Origin: DRWZ01 sp964601505
GTDB lineage: Bacteria > Calescibacteriota > Calescibacteriia > Calescibacteriales > Calescibacteriaceae
Assembly (NCBI GenBank): GCA_964601505.1
Contig: CAZRNR010000003.1
Span: 9,596-73,595, forward strand
Reading direction: 5' to 3'
DNA length: 64,000 nt
The translations under genes and the position numbers were made by a program. Numbering within the stretch: the stretch's first letter is position 1; each line of letters begins with the position of its first letter. Of the stretch, positions 10,802 to 19,990 are shown in pieces. The notes under the pieces are model-generated. The model worked only from the letters and a program-made list of their open reading frames with translations. It searched no databases and was not told the DNA's origin.

Positions 10802-11656
10802 GAGTGCGTAACAGCTCACCGGCCGAGCGAATAGGCGCCGAAAATTTAACGGGACTCAAGCCCAAAGCCGAAGCCAGGGGCAGCTGTTAAAGCTGCGGTA
10901 GGGAGGCGTCCCAGGTGCGCTGAAGTCTGACCGAAAGGGCAGATGGAGTGCCTGGGAGTGAGAATGCCGGCACGAGTAACGAGAGGGAGGTGAAAATCCT
11001 CCCGCCCGAAAGCCCAAGGTTTCCTGCTCAACGCTAATCGGAGCAGGGTTAGCCGGAACCCTAAGGTGTAGCCGAAAGGCGTAGCCGATGGGAAAGTGGG
11101 TTAATACTCCCCGCCGCTGCAGGGCGCTAACAGTAATATTGACGGCACAGTAGGATGTAAGGAGTTGACGGCTTGCTCCTTGCTACCCGAAATGTGTCCA
11201 AGAAACAGATATTACTGTTGTCCTGTAGCGACCGTACCTCAAACCGACACAGGTGGGCTGGTAAGTAATTCACCAAGGGTAGCGGGTGAAACCCTCCTAA
11301 GGAACTCGGCAAATTTTCCCCGTAACTTCGGAAGAAGGGGTGCCCGTTCTGGCGCAAGCTAGAACGGGTCGCAGAGAAAAGGTGGTGCCGACTGTTTACT
11401 AAAAACACAGGTCTCTGCTAACCCGAAAGGGGAAGTATAGGGACTGAAGCCTGCCCGGTGCCCGAAGGTCAAGGTAAGGGGTTAGCCGCAAGGTGAGGCT
11501 CCAAGCCTAAGCCCGGGTAAACGGAGGCCGTAACTCTGACGGTCAAGGCTATAAAAAGGGCCGTCAATAAATCCGACTATATGCTGGGAAGCCCGAAAAT
11601 CCTACCATACCGAGTAGGTGAAAATTGGTAGGATTGGGTTATCAGCAGGAAAGATT

Positions 11657-11670
11657 CTCCAAAAGGAGGT
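11657..11670 (+). promoter_or_regulatory. Shine-Dalgarno of the intron ORF, able to pair with the P6 strand
   Basis: AAAAGGAGGT (11661-11670) is a strong ribosome binding site ending 5 nt before the ATG at 11676. The preceding CTCC (11657-11660) can fold back on GGAG to hide it, but CTCC is also the 5' strand of P6. Correct ribozyme folding would therefore expose the site. That switching is inference. Confidence 0.55.
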
Positions 11671-11675
11671 GCATC

Positions 11676-12176
11676 ATGAGAGAAAAATACAAAAAATTCT
11701 TCCTTGCAGGATTTATAGAGGGTGAAGGGTCGCTTTGCATCTCTTTAAAGAAAAATGCAAGCTCAAAGTTTGGAATAAATGTGGATCCAGAATTTTTTAT
11801 CTATCAACGCAAATCTGGAAGAGCACTTCTTGAAATGGCCCAGCAAATATTTCATACTGGAACCATATACGAAAAAGATGGAAATAGGAATGTGTTAGTC
11901 TTCGCTATAAGAAATAGAAGAAGTATAAAAGAGAAAGTTATTCCATTTTTCGAAAAATACGTAATGCCCTTTTCCCAAAAATTCAAAAATAGCTTTTCAA
12001 TAATAAAAAGAATTATTGAGCTTGAGGAAAGAGGTGCTCATCAAACGAAAGAAGGTATGATCGAGATATTGAAACTTGCTTCAAGTTTCAAAACCCTAGA
12101 AGGGAAAAGGGGAAAATGGGATGCTAAAAAACTTTTGGAGAATCTCCTCAGAGACCATACGTCGGACTCCGAATAA
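11676..12176 (+). CDS. LAGLIDADG homing endonuclease encoded in the 23S intron
   Basis: This 166-aa protein has a single LAGLIDADG helix (FFLAGFIEGEGSL, about 8-20). It should therefore act as a homodimer, like I-CreI and I-CeuI, cutting the intronless 23S gene at its insertion site and so spreading the intron. The ATG at 11676 follows a strong ribosome binding site; an earlier in-frame ATG at 11625 lies within P5 and is not used in this model. The last residues (RDHTSDSE) are encoded by P7, P3 and P8 bases, and the TAA is in the P8 loop. Base composition is far more AT-rich than the surrounding rRNA. Maturase activity cannot be excluded. Confidence 0.92.
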   Translation: MREKYKKFFLAGFIEGEGSLCISLKKNASSKFGINVDPEFFIYQRKSGRALLEMAQQIFHTGTIYEKDGNRNVLVFAIRNRRSIKEKVIPFFEKYVMPFSQKFKNSFSIIKRIIELEERGAHQTKEGMIEILKLASSFKTLEGKRGKWDAKKLLENLLRDHTSDSE

Positions 12177-12815
12177 GGAGAAGATATGGTCCAAAGCTCC
12201 CTTAAAAAGGGGGTGAAAGCCTAAGGTAGCGTAGTCCCTTGCCGGGTAAGTTCCGGCCTGCATGAATGGCCCAACGAGTGCCACGCTGTCTTAGGGGGGT
12301 GCCCGGTGAAAATGTAGTGGGGGTGAAGATGCCCCCAACCCATGGCAGGACGGAAAGACCCCGTGCAGCTTTACTGCAGTCTGCCGCTGAACTTTGTGAA
12401 TTCCTGCGCAGAATAGGTGGGAGCCTTTGAAGTCCTAGCTCCGGCTAGGATGGAGGCGCCAGTGAGATACCACCCTGGGGTTCGCGGAGTTCTAACCTAT
12501 AAGGGACACCGGCAGTCGGGCAGTTTTCCTGGGGCGGGATCTCCCGAAAAAGTATCGGGAGAGCACATAAGGTGTCCTCAGCCGGTGTGGAAAGCCGGCC
12601 TTGAGTGCAGGGACATAAGGACGCTTGACTGCAAGGGGGACACCCCAAGCAGGTGCGAAAGCAGGTCCCAGTGACCCGGCGGTTCTATGTAGGAGGGCCG
12701 TCGATCAGCGGATAAAAGCTACGCCGGGGATAACAGACTAATTTCTCCCGAGAGTTCACATCGACGGGGGAGTTTGGTACCTCGATGTCGGCTCATCCCC
12801 TCCTGGGGCTGAAGA

Positions 12816-12849
<34 letters not shown>

Positions 12850-12857
12850 GGGTACGC

Positions 12858-12893
<36 letters not shown>

Positions 12894-13200
12894 TTATCCG
12901 CCATGGGCGCAGGATAGCTGCGAGGAGCTGGTCCTAGTACGAGAGGACCGGACTGGGGCAGCCTCTGGTGTACCAGTTGTTCCGCCAGGAGCATCACGCT
13001 GGGTAGCCAAGCTGCTAAGGGATAACCGCTGAAGGCATCTAAGCGGGAAACCCACCTCAAGATAAGCTATCCCTGAAGGGCCCTCGGAGACTACGAGGTT
13101 GATAGGCCCAAGGTGTAAGCTCCGCAAGGAGTTTAGCTGATGGGTACTAATCGCCCGTTCGCCATAAACCTGTTTCCTTCCCTTTTCTTATAAATTTCAT

Positions 13201-13591
13201 TTATCTAAAATGCTTATTTTACAAAAAAAAGGATCGCCAAAAAACTAGTTAAATTTACAGAAAATTTTCTGTTCAAGTAAAACATAAATAAAACATAAAT
13301 AATCACCCACTCCCTTTTCTAACATCCCACACATAAGAAGTAAAAAGATCTGAAATCAAAAAGTTCAGTGTTTATGTTGTTTCCCTATTTGTTTGTGAAA
13401 GGTTATGATAACCTATTTTATCAAAGCTGCTTATAATTTTATCACCTTTTCTTCTTTTTTATAAAAGATTTATCTTAGGAGCAGGTGGGTAAGAATAAAC
13501 ATTCTCTTAATTATGAACACCTCTCAACTAAATAACCAAAAATTATCGTTCTCTTTTGTAATTGGAGGATAAAAATTTTTTGACAAAGCAT
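13201..13591. other. Intergenic region after the rRNA operon; no 5S gene seen
   Basis: About 390 bp of AT-rich sequence. I searched for the usual 5S landmarks and see none. There is an 11-bp tandem direct repeat TAAAACATAAA (13278-13288 and 13289-13299). No convincing open frame or hairpin-plus-T-run terminator was found. Confidence 0.6.
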
Positions 13592-14386
13592 TTAAGCTCC
13601 TATCCGAAATCTCTGAGATTGAAGAAAGAGATAAGGTCTTATAAAAAATTTTGCAAACTCTTCAACATATGCGTAAGCTACAGGAGGGATAAATTGTGTA
13701 TCTATTGAAACTTGTTTTTCTTCCAAAAAATTTACAACTTCTCTTTCTATTTTCTTTTCCACATATCCTCTGAACAAAACTAAGGGGATCACTATCAAAT
13801 TTTCAAAGCTATCTATTTTTATCTTTGAAAGAATATCTGAAGGTTTTGGATTGGTAACCTCGGCGAAACTTACGAACATTTCTCCGTTTTTCCCTAATTT
13901 TTCCCATATAATTCGTGAAAATTTATAGACGTCTCCTGCGGAATACATATTGGATGTTCCTCTACCAACAAATAGAAAGATTGATTTTTCTGGGACGGTG
14001 TTAAATTCCTTCTCTATACATTTTTTGATGAAACAACTGTATAGTTCTATGAAATGTTCTCTTTCCGCCAAAGCAATATTTAGATAAAATTTCTCCTTGT
14101 TTTTTGCTGATCTTATCTCTGGTTCTATGTCATCTAAAAGATGACCAGCTCTGAAAAAGAATATCGGTTCAACAAATACCCTTTTTATTTCTTCATTTGA
14201 ATCCAACTCCTCTATTTTCTCCGAAAATTTAGGTTCTTGGTGTTCTATAAAACATAAATCTGTTTTCAGATTTGAAAATTTTTTGAGATTTTCCTCAAAT
14301 TTTGATATATCTTCTTGATATATCTTAACAGGGCTACCGTGAGCAACAAATAGTATTGTTTGATCTTGAGACTGAAATTTATTCAT
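13592..14386 (-). CDS. cbiX: Sirohydrochlorin cobaltochelatase-like protein (CbiX family)
   Basis: The family inserts Co2+ (or Fe2+/Ni2+) into sirohydrochlorin; with cobJ and cobU present, cobalt for cobalamin is the likely use. The protein (264 aa) has two similar halves, as in long-form CbiX/SirB. The first has FVAHGSP with H16 and FFRAGHLLDDI; the second has FLFVGRGTS and VIPLVLFRGYVEKKI. The second half lacks an obvious catalytic HGS, so probably only one active site remains. It overlaps the end of miaB by ATGA and is cotranscribed with it. Confidence 0.82.
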   Translation of the reverse strand: MNKFQSQDQTILFVAHGSPVKIYQEDISKFEENLKKFSNLKTDLCFIEHQEPKFSEKIEELDSNEEIKRVFVEPIFFFRAGHLLDDIEPEIRSAKNKEKFYLNIALAEREHFIELYSCFIKKCIEKEFNTVPEKSIFLFVGRGTSNMYSAGDVYKFSRIIWEKLGKNGEMFVSFAEVTNPKPSDILSKIKIDSFENLIVIPLVLFRGYVEKKIEREVVNFLEEKQVSIDTQFIPPVAYAYVEEFAKFFIRPYLFLQSQRFRIGA

Positions 14387-15777
14387 ACAACGATTTCACC
14401 TCTTAGGGAGTTTCTATATGCTTCTGTTATTTTCACTTTTATTAAACTTCCTATTTGAGGTTTGCCTTCAAAATTGACAACTTTGTTTGTTCTGGTTCTC
14501 CCTGTTGAATCTTTCTCTCCATTTCTTTCTGCTGGACCTTCTACGAGTATTTCCTCAACTCTGCTGACATAACTTTGCATTATTTCTTTTGTAATTCGGT
14601 CTTGTGTTTCCTGAAGAATTTTAAGCCTATGGGCCTTTACATCTTCTGGTATTTGATCTGGAAATCTTTCCGCAGCTGTTCCAGGTCTTATCGAATATTT
14701 GAAAGAGAATATATCATCAAATTTTATCGTTTTTACCATATTTAATGTCTCTTCAAAGTCCTTGTCTGTTTCTCCGGGGAAACCGACTATTATGTCTGTT
14801 GTTATGGAACAAGATGGAATAAACTTTCTTATTTTTTCTATTATGTTATAATATTCCTCTATGGTATATCTTCTCGCCATTTTTTTTAGTATCCTGTTTG
14901 ATCCAGACTGAACTGGTAGATGAAGATGTTCGCAAACCTTTTCACATTCTTTCATAGCTTGTATCATATCATCATTAACATATCTTGGATTTGATGTCGT
15001 AAATCTTATTCTCAAAAGCCCATCTATTTTGTTTAGAGTTCTAAGAAGGTCGGCAAAACTCATTTCCCCCGGTGTATTCCATCCATATCCATTTACATTT
15101 TGTCCTATAAGGGTTATCTCTTTCACTCCTTTTGATATAAATTCCTTTACTTCTTGTATTATATCTATAGAAGGACGAGTTATTTCTCTACCTCTTGTTA
15201 TTGGAACAATACAGAATGTGCAAAACTGATTACATCCTTCCTGAATTGTCACATAAGCTTTTACTCGAGATCCATTGTAAAACTCTTGATAGATAGGACT
15301 TTCAAATCTATCTTTGATATTTAATTCTATGGAAGTATCAACTACTACTTTGTTTTTGAAAGTATCTTCTATAACTTTGTTTATTTTGTGAAGAGCTGAT
15401 GTTCCAAGAACAAAATCTACATCGACCTTTTGGAGGATTTCAGAGCCTTTAAGCTGAGCTACACATCCAACAACTCCTATTTTAATATCCCTTTTTGATT
15501 TTTTTAACTTGAGATATTTACCAAGTTCAGAATATATCTTCTGTTCTGGTTTTTCTCTTACGGCACATGTGTTTAATATTATTACATCTGCTTCATCAGG
15601 AGATAAAGCTCGTCTGGAATCTTTTATCATTCCGTATATTCTTTCCGAATCTTTTTCGTTCATTTGGCAACCAAAGGTTTTTATAAAAATTTTCAGACTT
15701 GATGGACGTTCTGTGATTGGTATTTCTTTTCTCTCGTTTATAATTACTTCTTCATTATAGATCCTTTTGTTGGTCAT
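14383..15777 (-). CDS. miaB: tRNA-2-methylthio-N6-dimethylallyladenosine synthase MiaB
   Basis: MiaB is a radical-SAM methylthiotransferase that adds the 2-methylthio group to i6A37 of tRNA. The UPF0004 domain has C37, C71 and C105 for the auxiliary cluster. The radical SAM motif EGCNQFCTFC carries C182, C186 and C189, followed by VPITRGREITRP. A C-terminal TRAM domain ends the protein (464 aa). The GRTRTNKVVNFEG stretch fits MiaB better than RimO or MtaB. It has about 25 extra N-terminal residues; a later start before LKIFIKTFGCQ is possible. Confidence 0.95.
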   Translation of the reverse strand: MTNKRIYNEEVIINERKEIPITERPSSLKIFIKTFGCQMNEKDSERIYGMIKDSRRALSPDEADVIILNTCAVREKPEQKIYSELGKYLKLKKSKRDIKIGVVGCVAQLKGSEILQKVDVDFVLGTSALHKINKVIEDTFKNKVVVDTSIELNIKDRFESPIYQEFYNGSRVKAYVTIQEGCNQFCTFCIVPITRGREITRPSIDIIQEVKEFISKGVKEITLIGQNVNGYGWNTPGEMSFADLLRTLNKIDGLLRIRFTTSNPRYVNDDMIQAMKECEKVCEHLHLPVQSGSNRILKKMARRYTIEEYYNIIEKIRKFIPSCSITTDIIVGFPGETDKDFEETLNMVKTIKFDDIFSFKYSIRPGTAAERFPDQIPEDVKAHRLKILQETQDRITKEIMQSYVSRVEEILVEGPAERNGEKDSTGRTRTNKVVNFEGKPQIGSLIKVKITEAYRNSLRGEIVV

Positions 15778-15853
15778 AGAATTTTTTATTAATCTTTTTT
15801 TGTTTTATAGATAAAAATATCGGTTTGTCTTATGGATCTGGCTAATATAAAGT

Positions 15854-16033
15854 TTATGCTTTTATGTTTACCTTGTTCCCCATTTTTGCTTCAGATACTT
15901 CAGGTTTTAACTTTACAAGAGGAACTGGTTCAATGAGCTTTGAGATAGCCTGTTTTTTGAATTTATTAATATAGTTAAGATTCGATATTGCAACCTTTGC
16001 CAGCCCCATATCTACATTGTTTATTCTTGGCAT
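15854..16033 (-). CDS. Small 59-residue protein, weakly like YjfB motility-associated proteins
   Basis: The frame starts with ATG at 16033 (MPRINNVDMGLAKVA...) and ends at 15854. It has an amphipathic helix, a proline-containing middle (EPVPLVKLKP) and a GNKVNIKA ending. The pattern of short helix followed by a GxNIDI-like tail recalls the small YjfB family, but similarity is slight and no motility genes are nearby. It lies between relA and miaB on the same strand, 92 bp after relA would have started upstream and 76 bp before miaB. It could be a non-functional frame. Confidence 0.45.
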   Translation of the reverse strand: MPRINNVDMGLAKVAISNLNYINKFKKQAISKLIEPVPLVKLKPEVSEAKMGNKVNIKA

Positions 16034-16125
16034 ATCCTTTAAATTAATAATTCATTTCTTTTTTTGGGTTTTTTAGTATATTTTTAGATTGGTATAGCTC
16101 ATCTCACTTTTTGTCTGTATCCATT

Positions 16126-18255
16126 TTATATCCTTTGAACTCCGAAAGTGTTTTCAATAGAAGAAATCTCTCTTATAACATTTTCAATATCATCTTTATT
16201 CTTTACTAATATTGTTATTTCCATTTCAAATCTACTATTGTGTTCTCTTGATATGATCTCTTTTACTCTGTATCCTTTTTTGTTCAGGTTAGATATTATT
16301 TCTGACATTATTTCTGGGTAATCTACAAAAAGTTTTACCCTTCCTATGTATATTGCTTCAAAAGGGAAGTTTGCCTGACTTATTTTTATTATTCTCTCTT
16401 GAGGTAAATTTTGAATTTGAACACAATCTTTTCTGTGTATCACTATGCCATAACCTTTTGTTATATACCCAACAGATTCATCCCCATATACTGGGGAGCA
16501 GCAAAGAGCAAACCTGGTTTTGACTCCCTTTAAGTCTCCAGTAAGCTCATCTTGGTTTTGGATTTGTTGTTTTTGTGTGGTTTCTTGTATGTTTTCTGGT
16601 TTCTCATCTTTTGCTTCTACTATTTTCTTTAGAGTCTTTATAAAAGATGTTATACTTATTTTCCCCATACCTATGCTTATAAGTAGATCTTCAATACTCT
16701 TTATTTTCATCTGTGTGCAGACTTTAGATATTACACCATCTCTGACAAGCTTTTGAAAGTCTAAATTGTATTTTCTAAGCTCTTTTTTAATTGTCTCTTC
16801 ACCAATTTCTTTTGCAATGGATTTTTCTTCTTTTACGACAAATTGCTTTATTCGTGATTTTGCTCTTTGGGTTATAACGAAGTTTAGCCAGCTTCTCTTT
16901 GGTTTTTGTGTTTTAGATGTTATTATCTGCACTATGTCACCACTTTTCAGGATATAATCTATAGGTTGGAGTTTCCCATTTACTTTTGCTCCTGTGCATC
17001 TTGAACCGAGTTCTGTATGTATTGAGTACGCAAAGTCAAGAACTGTAGATCCTCTTGGAAGTATCTTCACATCTCCCTTTGGTGTGAAAACATATATCTC
17101 ATGAGGATATATATCCTCACTTATATTTCTGACTTCGTAGTATTGTGATTCCCTAGATGTTTCAAGGATATTTCTCAGCCATGAGAAAATTTTTAGACCA
17201 GATTCAGATATTGGGCTCCCTTCTTTGTATATCCAGTGAGATGCTATCCCATATTCAGCTTCCTCATGCATCTTGAAGGTTCTTATCTGAAACTCTACTT
17301 TGTAGCCCCCAGGTATTATAACTTTAGTATGTAGTGATTTATAGCCGTTAGGTTTTGGTATGGCTATGTAATCCTTGAACTTCCCCGGAATAGGTTTGAA
17401 GTGTGAATGAATAATACCAAGACACCGGTAGCAATCTCCTATGTCTTCAACGATTATTCTGAACCCTATTATGTCATATATGTTTTCTATATCTATTCCC
17501 TGATTGACTATCTTTTCCCAGATACTGTATATTCCCTTGACTCTGTTTTCTATTCTAAAGTTGCTTATTTCTTCTTTTTTGAGAATTTCTTCAACTTTAT
17601 GTCTGAAATGATCAATGAATTTTTGACTTTTAGGGATTATTTCTTGTAGTTTCTCCTTTATATATTTTGCAGCATCTGGTTGTAGGATCTCAAAAGATAG
17701 ATCTTCAAGTTCTGTCTTCATGTTGTATAATCCAAGCCTATGTGCGATGGGAGCAAATATTTTTAAGGTCTCATTTGCTATTCTCTTTTGTTTTTCTTGT
17801 GGTAAGTGAGAAATAGTCCTCATATTATCTAATCTATCTGATAGCTTTATGAGAATAACTCTCACATCCCTTGCCATGAATACGAACATTTTTCGTAGGT
17901 TCTCTATTTGTTTCTCATCTGCCTCAAGATTTACATTGAGATTAGATATTTTCGTAACTCCATCAACTAAAAATGCAACCTCATCACCGAAAAATTTAGA
18001 TATTCTTTCAAGAGATTGATTGGTATCTTCAACAACATCGTGAAGAATTCCTGCTGATACTGTCTTATCGTCAGCTTTAAGTTCAGTCAATATCTTTGCG
18101 ACAGCCAACGGGTGGTTTATATATGGTTCACCAGAAAGTCTCCTTTGGTTCTTATGATAGTATGAAGCATACAGAAAAGCTCTCTTAATAATAGAAATGT
18201 CTGGGTTTGGATGGTATCTTGATATCTCATTACATAATTCATTTATACTGATCAC
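16126..18255 (-). CDS. relA: Bifunctional (p)ppGpp synthetase/hydrolase (RelA/SpoT)
   Basis: The 709-aa protein controls the stringent response alarmone. The HD hydrolase domain has H48, and H72/D73 in LHDVVEDT, so hydrolysis should be active. The synthetase domain shows GFRIIVEDIGDCYRCLG and DYIAIPKPNGYKSLH. The TGS domain (about 380-445) starts at IYVFTPKGDVKILPRGSTVLDFAY. The C-terminal zinc-finger-like region (RFALCCSPVYGDESVGYIT) and ACT domain are present. All domains of the long Rel form are in order, and it is the only such gene seen here. Confidence 0.96.
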   Translation of the reverse strand: MISINELCNEISRYHPNPDISIIKRAFLYASYYHKNQRRLSGEPYINHPLAVAKILTELKADDKTVSAGILHDVVEDTNQSLERISKFFGDEVAFLVDGVTKISNLNVNLEADEKQIENLRKMFVFMARDVRVILIKLSDRLDNMRTISHLPQEKQKRIANETLKIFAPIAHRLGLYNMKTELEDLSFEILQPDAAKYIKEKLQEIIPKSQKFIDHFRHKVEEILKKEEISNFRIENRVKGIYSIWEKIVNQGIDIENIYDIIGFRIIVEDIGDCYRCLGIIHSHFKPIPGKFKDYIAIPKPNGYKSLHTKVIIPGGYKVEFQIRTFKMHEEAEYGIASHWIYKEGSPISESGLKIFSWLRNILETSRESQYYEVRNISEDIYPHEIYVFTPKGDVKILPRGSTVLDFAYSIHTELGSRCTGAKVNGKLQPIDYILKSGDIVQIITSKTQKPKRSWLNFVITQRAKSRIKQFVVKEEKSIAKEIGEETIKKELRKYNLDFQKLVRDGVISKVCTQMKIKSIEDLLISIGMGKISITSFIKTLKKIVEAKDEKPENIQETTQKQQIQNQDELTGDLKGVKTRFALCCSPVYGDESVGYITKGYGIVIHRKDCVQIQNLPQERIIKISQANFPFEAIYIGRVKLFVDYPEIMSEIISNLNKKGYRVKEIISREHNSRFEMEITILVKNKDDIENVIREISSIENTFGVQRI

Positions 18256-18533
18256 AAATATATTTTAATTAGCCATATAATAACTTTAAGTTTGGATTGA
18301 AAAAATTCCCTATCGCTATTTTGGGGGGTTGAAAGTTATCAGAGGTATCTGTATAGAACTTTATAGCTTTATAGCAAGGTTACAGGAACATTATAAAAAT
18401 TAAAATTTGTACGTTCTATACCGCAGGCAGATTCAGCAATTTATTTGCAGGAGAACGATTGTTTTATGCGCTACTGGTTAGTGCGTTTTTTGGCATTCGT
18501 TATTGATTATTTTACATATTAAATTTAGTTTTT

Positions 18534-18752
18534 ATGCAGTATGATGAGAAGTCGCTGGAAAGTAAGATAAAGAAGGTCCGGGATGCAATTGCAAAATGGG
18601 AAGAATCATTGCTACAAAGAGATTTAGATTCTATAAGGAAATATTCCATTGAGATAGAATCTCTGGGAAAGGAAATATTGAAAATACTTTGGAAAGATGT
18701 TTTGCCGGGAGAGAATATCTCTGCTGTCATAGAAAGATTGAATAATAGATAA
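18534..18752 (+). CDS. Small helical protein of unknown function
   Basis: The 72-residue product is rich in charged residues with heptad spacing (KIKKVRDAIAKWEESLLQRDLDSIRKY and onward), so it probably forms a helical hairpin or coiled coil. I recognise no family. It is a lone plus-strand gene between relA and the foldase operon. The opposite strand is also open over almost the same span, but its translation is less protein-like. Confidence 0.5.
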   Translation: MQYDEKSLESKIKKVRDAIAKWEESLLQRDLDSIRKYSIEIESLGKEILKILWKDVLPGENISAVIERLNNR

Positions 18753-18798
18753 ATGATATTAATCAGTGATAAAACTCCATGAATGTTTGATTTATGTG

Positions 18799-19059
18799 TT
18801 ATTTGTTCTTGTTGTATGTTTCTATTTTTCCTTTACCACATATATATTCTTTTTGATCTATAGGTATTTTCGTTTCAAAGTCCTCAAATATACATTTTGG
18901 ATTTGTAATAAGTATTTCAAATCTTTCTCCTAACTCTAATAGTTTTGATCTTACCATATCTAATTTTTGTGATTGTATTTTGGCTATAGCTAGAAAAATT
19001 GAAATGAAAATAGATGAGATAAAGAGGATAGCTAGTGTTTCAGTTATTTCTTTAATCAT
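18799..19059 (-). CDS. Small membrane protein downstream of the foldase
   Basis: It encodes 86 residues with one N-terminal transmembrane segment (about 8-26) followed by a charged region with two cysteines (C57 and C74 approximately). The start overlaps the stop of the foldase gene by ATGA, so translational coupling is likely and the gene is probably real. Function is unknown. With the foldase and subtilase it forms a three-gene minus-strand operon directed at the cell envelope. Confidence 0.6.
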   Translation of the reverse strand: MIKEITETLAILFISSIFISIFLAIAKIQSQKLDMVRSKLLELGERFEILITNPKCIFEDFETKIPIDQKEYICGKGKIETYNKNK

Positions 19060-19973
19060 TGTCCAACGCCAAATTTTTCCATAAACATCTGCTCAAATTT
19101 TTCTCTTGATAGCTTTACATTGAGTTGCTTTTCTATCCCATCAAAATTTACATATACATCGGAGGAAAGGAGAAAGTCTTTTGTTATCTGGCTTATTCTA
19201 TCTCTTAGCTTCTTTTCTCTTACAGCTTTGAAAACTTTATCTACTGATTGTTCAAGTGTCCAATAACCTTCTCCCATTTTATCTATAACTGCGAAAAGAG
19301 CATAGCTATCTCCAAATTTAACTGGCTGAGATATATCACCTGCATTCATTGAGAAAATAAGTTGTATAATTTCGCTTGGTAAATTTGTTTCTCTTGAGAT
19401 ATATCCATAGTCAAATTCTGCTGGAGAAAATTTGAATTGAGCATATTCAACAAAATCTTTGACAGATTTGAATTTTTTCCGTAATTCTTCTAGTTCCTTT
19501 TTATCTCCGGAGATTTTCATAACTCTTGCAACTTCTGGGTGTTTGAACAGCTCTTTGTTCTTTTCGTAAAATTCTTGCATTTCTTTGAAATCAACTTGCA
19601 TATATGGTCTGACTTCATTCATAAATATGTGGGGTCTCACTATTTCAGCCATGTTTGAAAGCATTCTTATTTTTACCTCTGGTCTTTCAAAGTATCCTCT
19701 TTGCTTAGCATATTCAACAATTGATACAGCTTCTATAAATTCTGCTACGATTTGATTCATTTTTTCTGGAGATTTTGCAAGTTCAACTTTTCTTATCTCG
19801 GGTAAGCTATTTATGAAGCTTGAGAACTCATCTATGTAAATAGTTGTTTGACCAATACGAAACATTATTTCTCTCTGGACTTCCTGTTTTTCGCTTTTTT
19901 TACAAAGAGAAAGGGATAAGAGAACCACAAAAACGATTGCTATTTTTTGTTTATATCTTATCATAGTTATCAT
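19056..19973 (-). CDS. SurA/PrsA-like peptidyl-prolyl isomerase lipoprotein
   Basis: The 305-aa product starts with a signal peptide and a lipobox (LSLSLCKK, C24), so it should be an acylated envelope protein. A SurA-like helical N-domain follows, and then a parvulin-type segment at about 145-240 (EVARVMKISGD, FDYGYISRE, AGDISQPVKFGDSYALFAVIDK). The parvulin core is divergent, so it may chaperone rather than isomerise. It lies 17 bp after the subtilase stop and could help fold that exported protease. A second ATG 9 bp in is an equally good start. Confidence 0.78.
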   Translation of the reverse strand: MITMIRYKQKIAIVFVVLLSLSLCKKSEKQEVQREIMFRIGQTTIYIDEFSSFINSLPEIRKVELAKSPEKMNQIVAEFIEAVSIVEYAKQRGYFERPEVKIRMLSNMAEIVRPHIFMNEVRPYMQVDFKEMQEFYEKNKELFKHPEVARVMKISGDKKELEELRKKFKSVKDFVEYAQFKFSPAEFDYGYISRETNLPSEIIQLIFSMNAGDISQPVKFGDSYALFAVIDKMGEGYWTLEQSVDKVFKAVREKKLRDRISQITKDFLLSSDVYVNFDGIEKQLNVKLSREKFEQMFMEKFGVGQ

Positions 19974-19990
19974 ATTTTAATAATTCCTTT

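Larger units (their letters stand above)
11544..12219 (+). ncRNA. Group I self-splicing intron in 23S helix 69 (after position 1923)
   Basis: The 676-nt insertion starts after exon U11543 and ends with G12219, as group I introns do. P1: exon TGACGGT pairs with guide GCCGTCA (11560-11566), leaving the required U-G pair at the splice site. P3: TCCGAC (11572-11577) with GTCGGA (12161-12166). P4: TGCTG (11582-11586) with CAGCA (11643-11647). P5: GCCC/GGGT, extended by a 9-bp stem 11599-11607/11627-11635. P6: GATTCTCC (11653-11660) with GGAGAATC (12137-12144). P7: GACCATA (12153-12159) with TATGGTC (12185-12191). P8: CTCC/GGAG (12167-12170/12177-12180). The endonuclease frame is mostly in the P6 loop. 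This is the site of the Chlamydomonas I-CeuI intron. Confidence 0.95.

Noticed and set aside
13278..13299. 11-bp tandem repeat TAAAACATAAA
   Set aside because: Two copies in AT-rich DNA can arise by chance; no array or protein-binding context.
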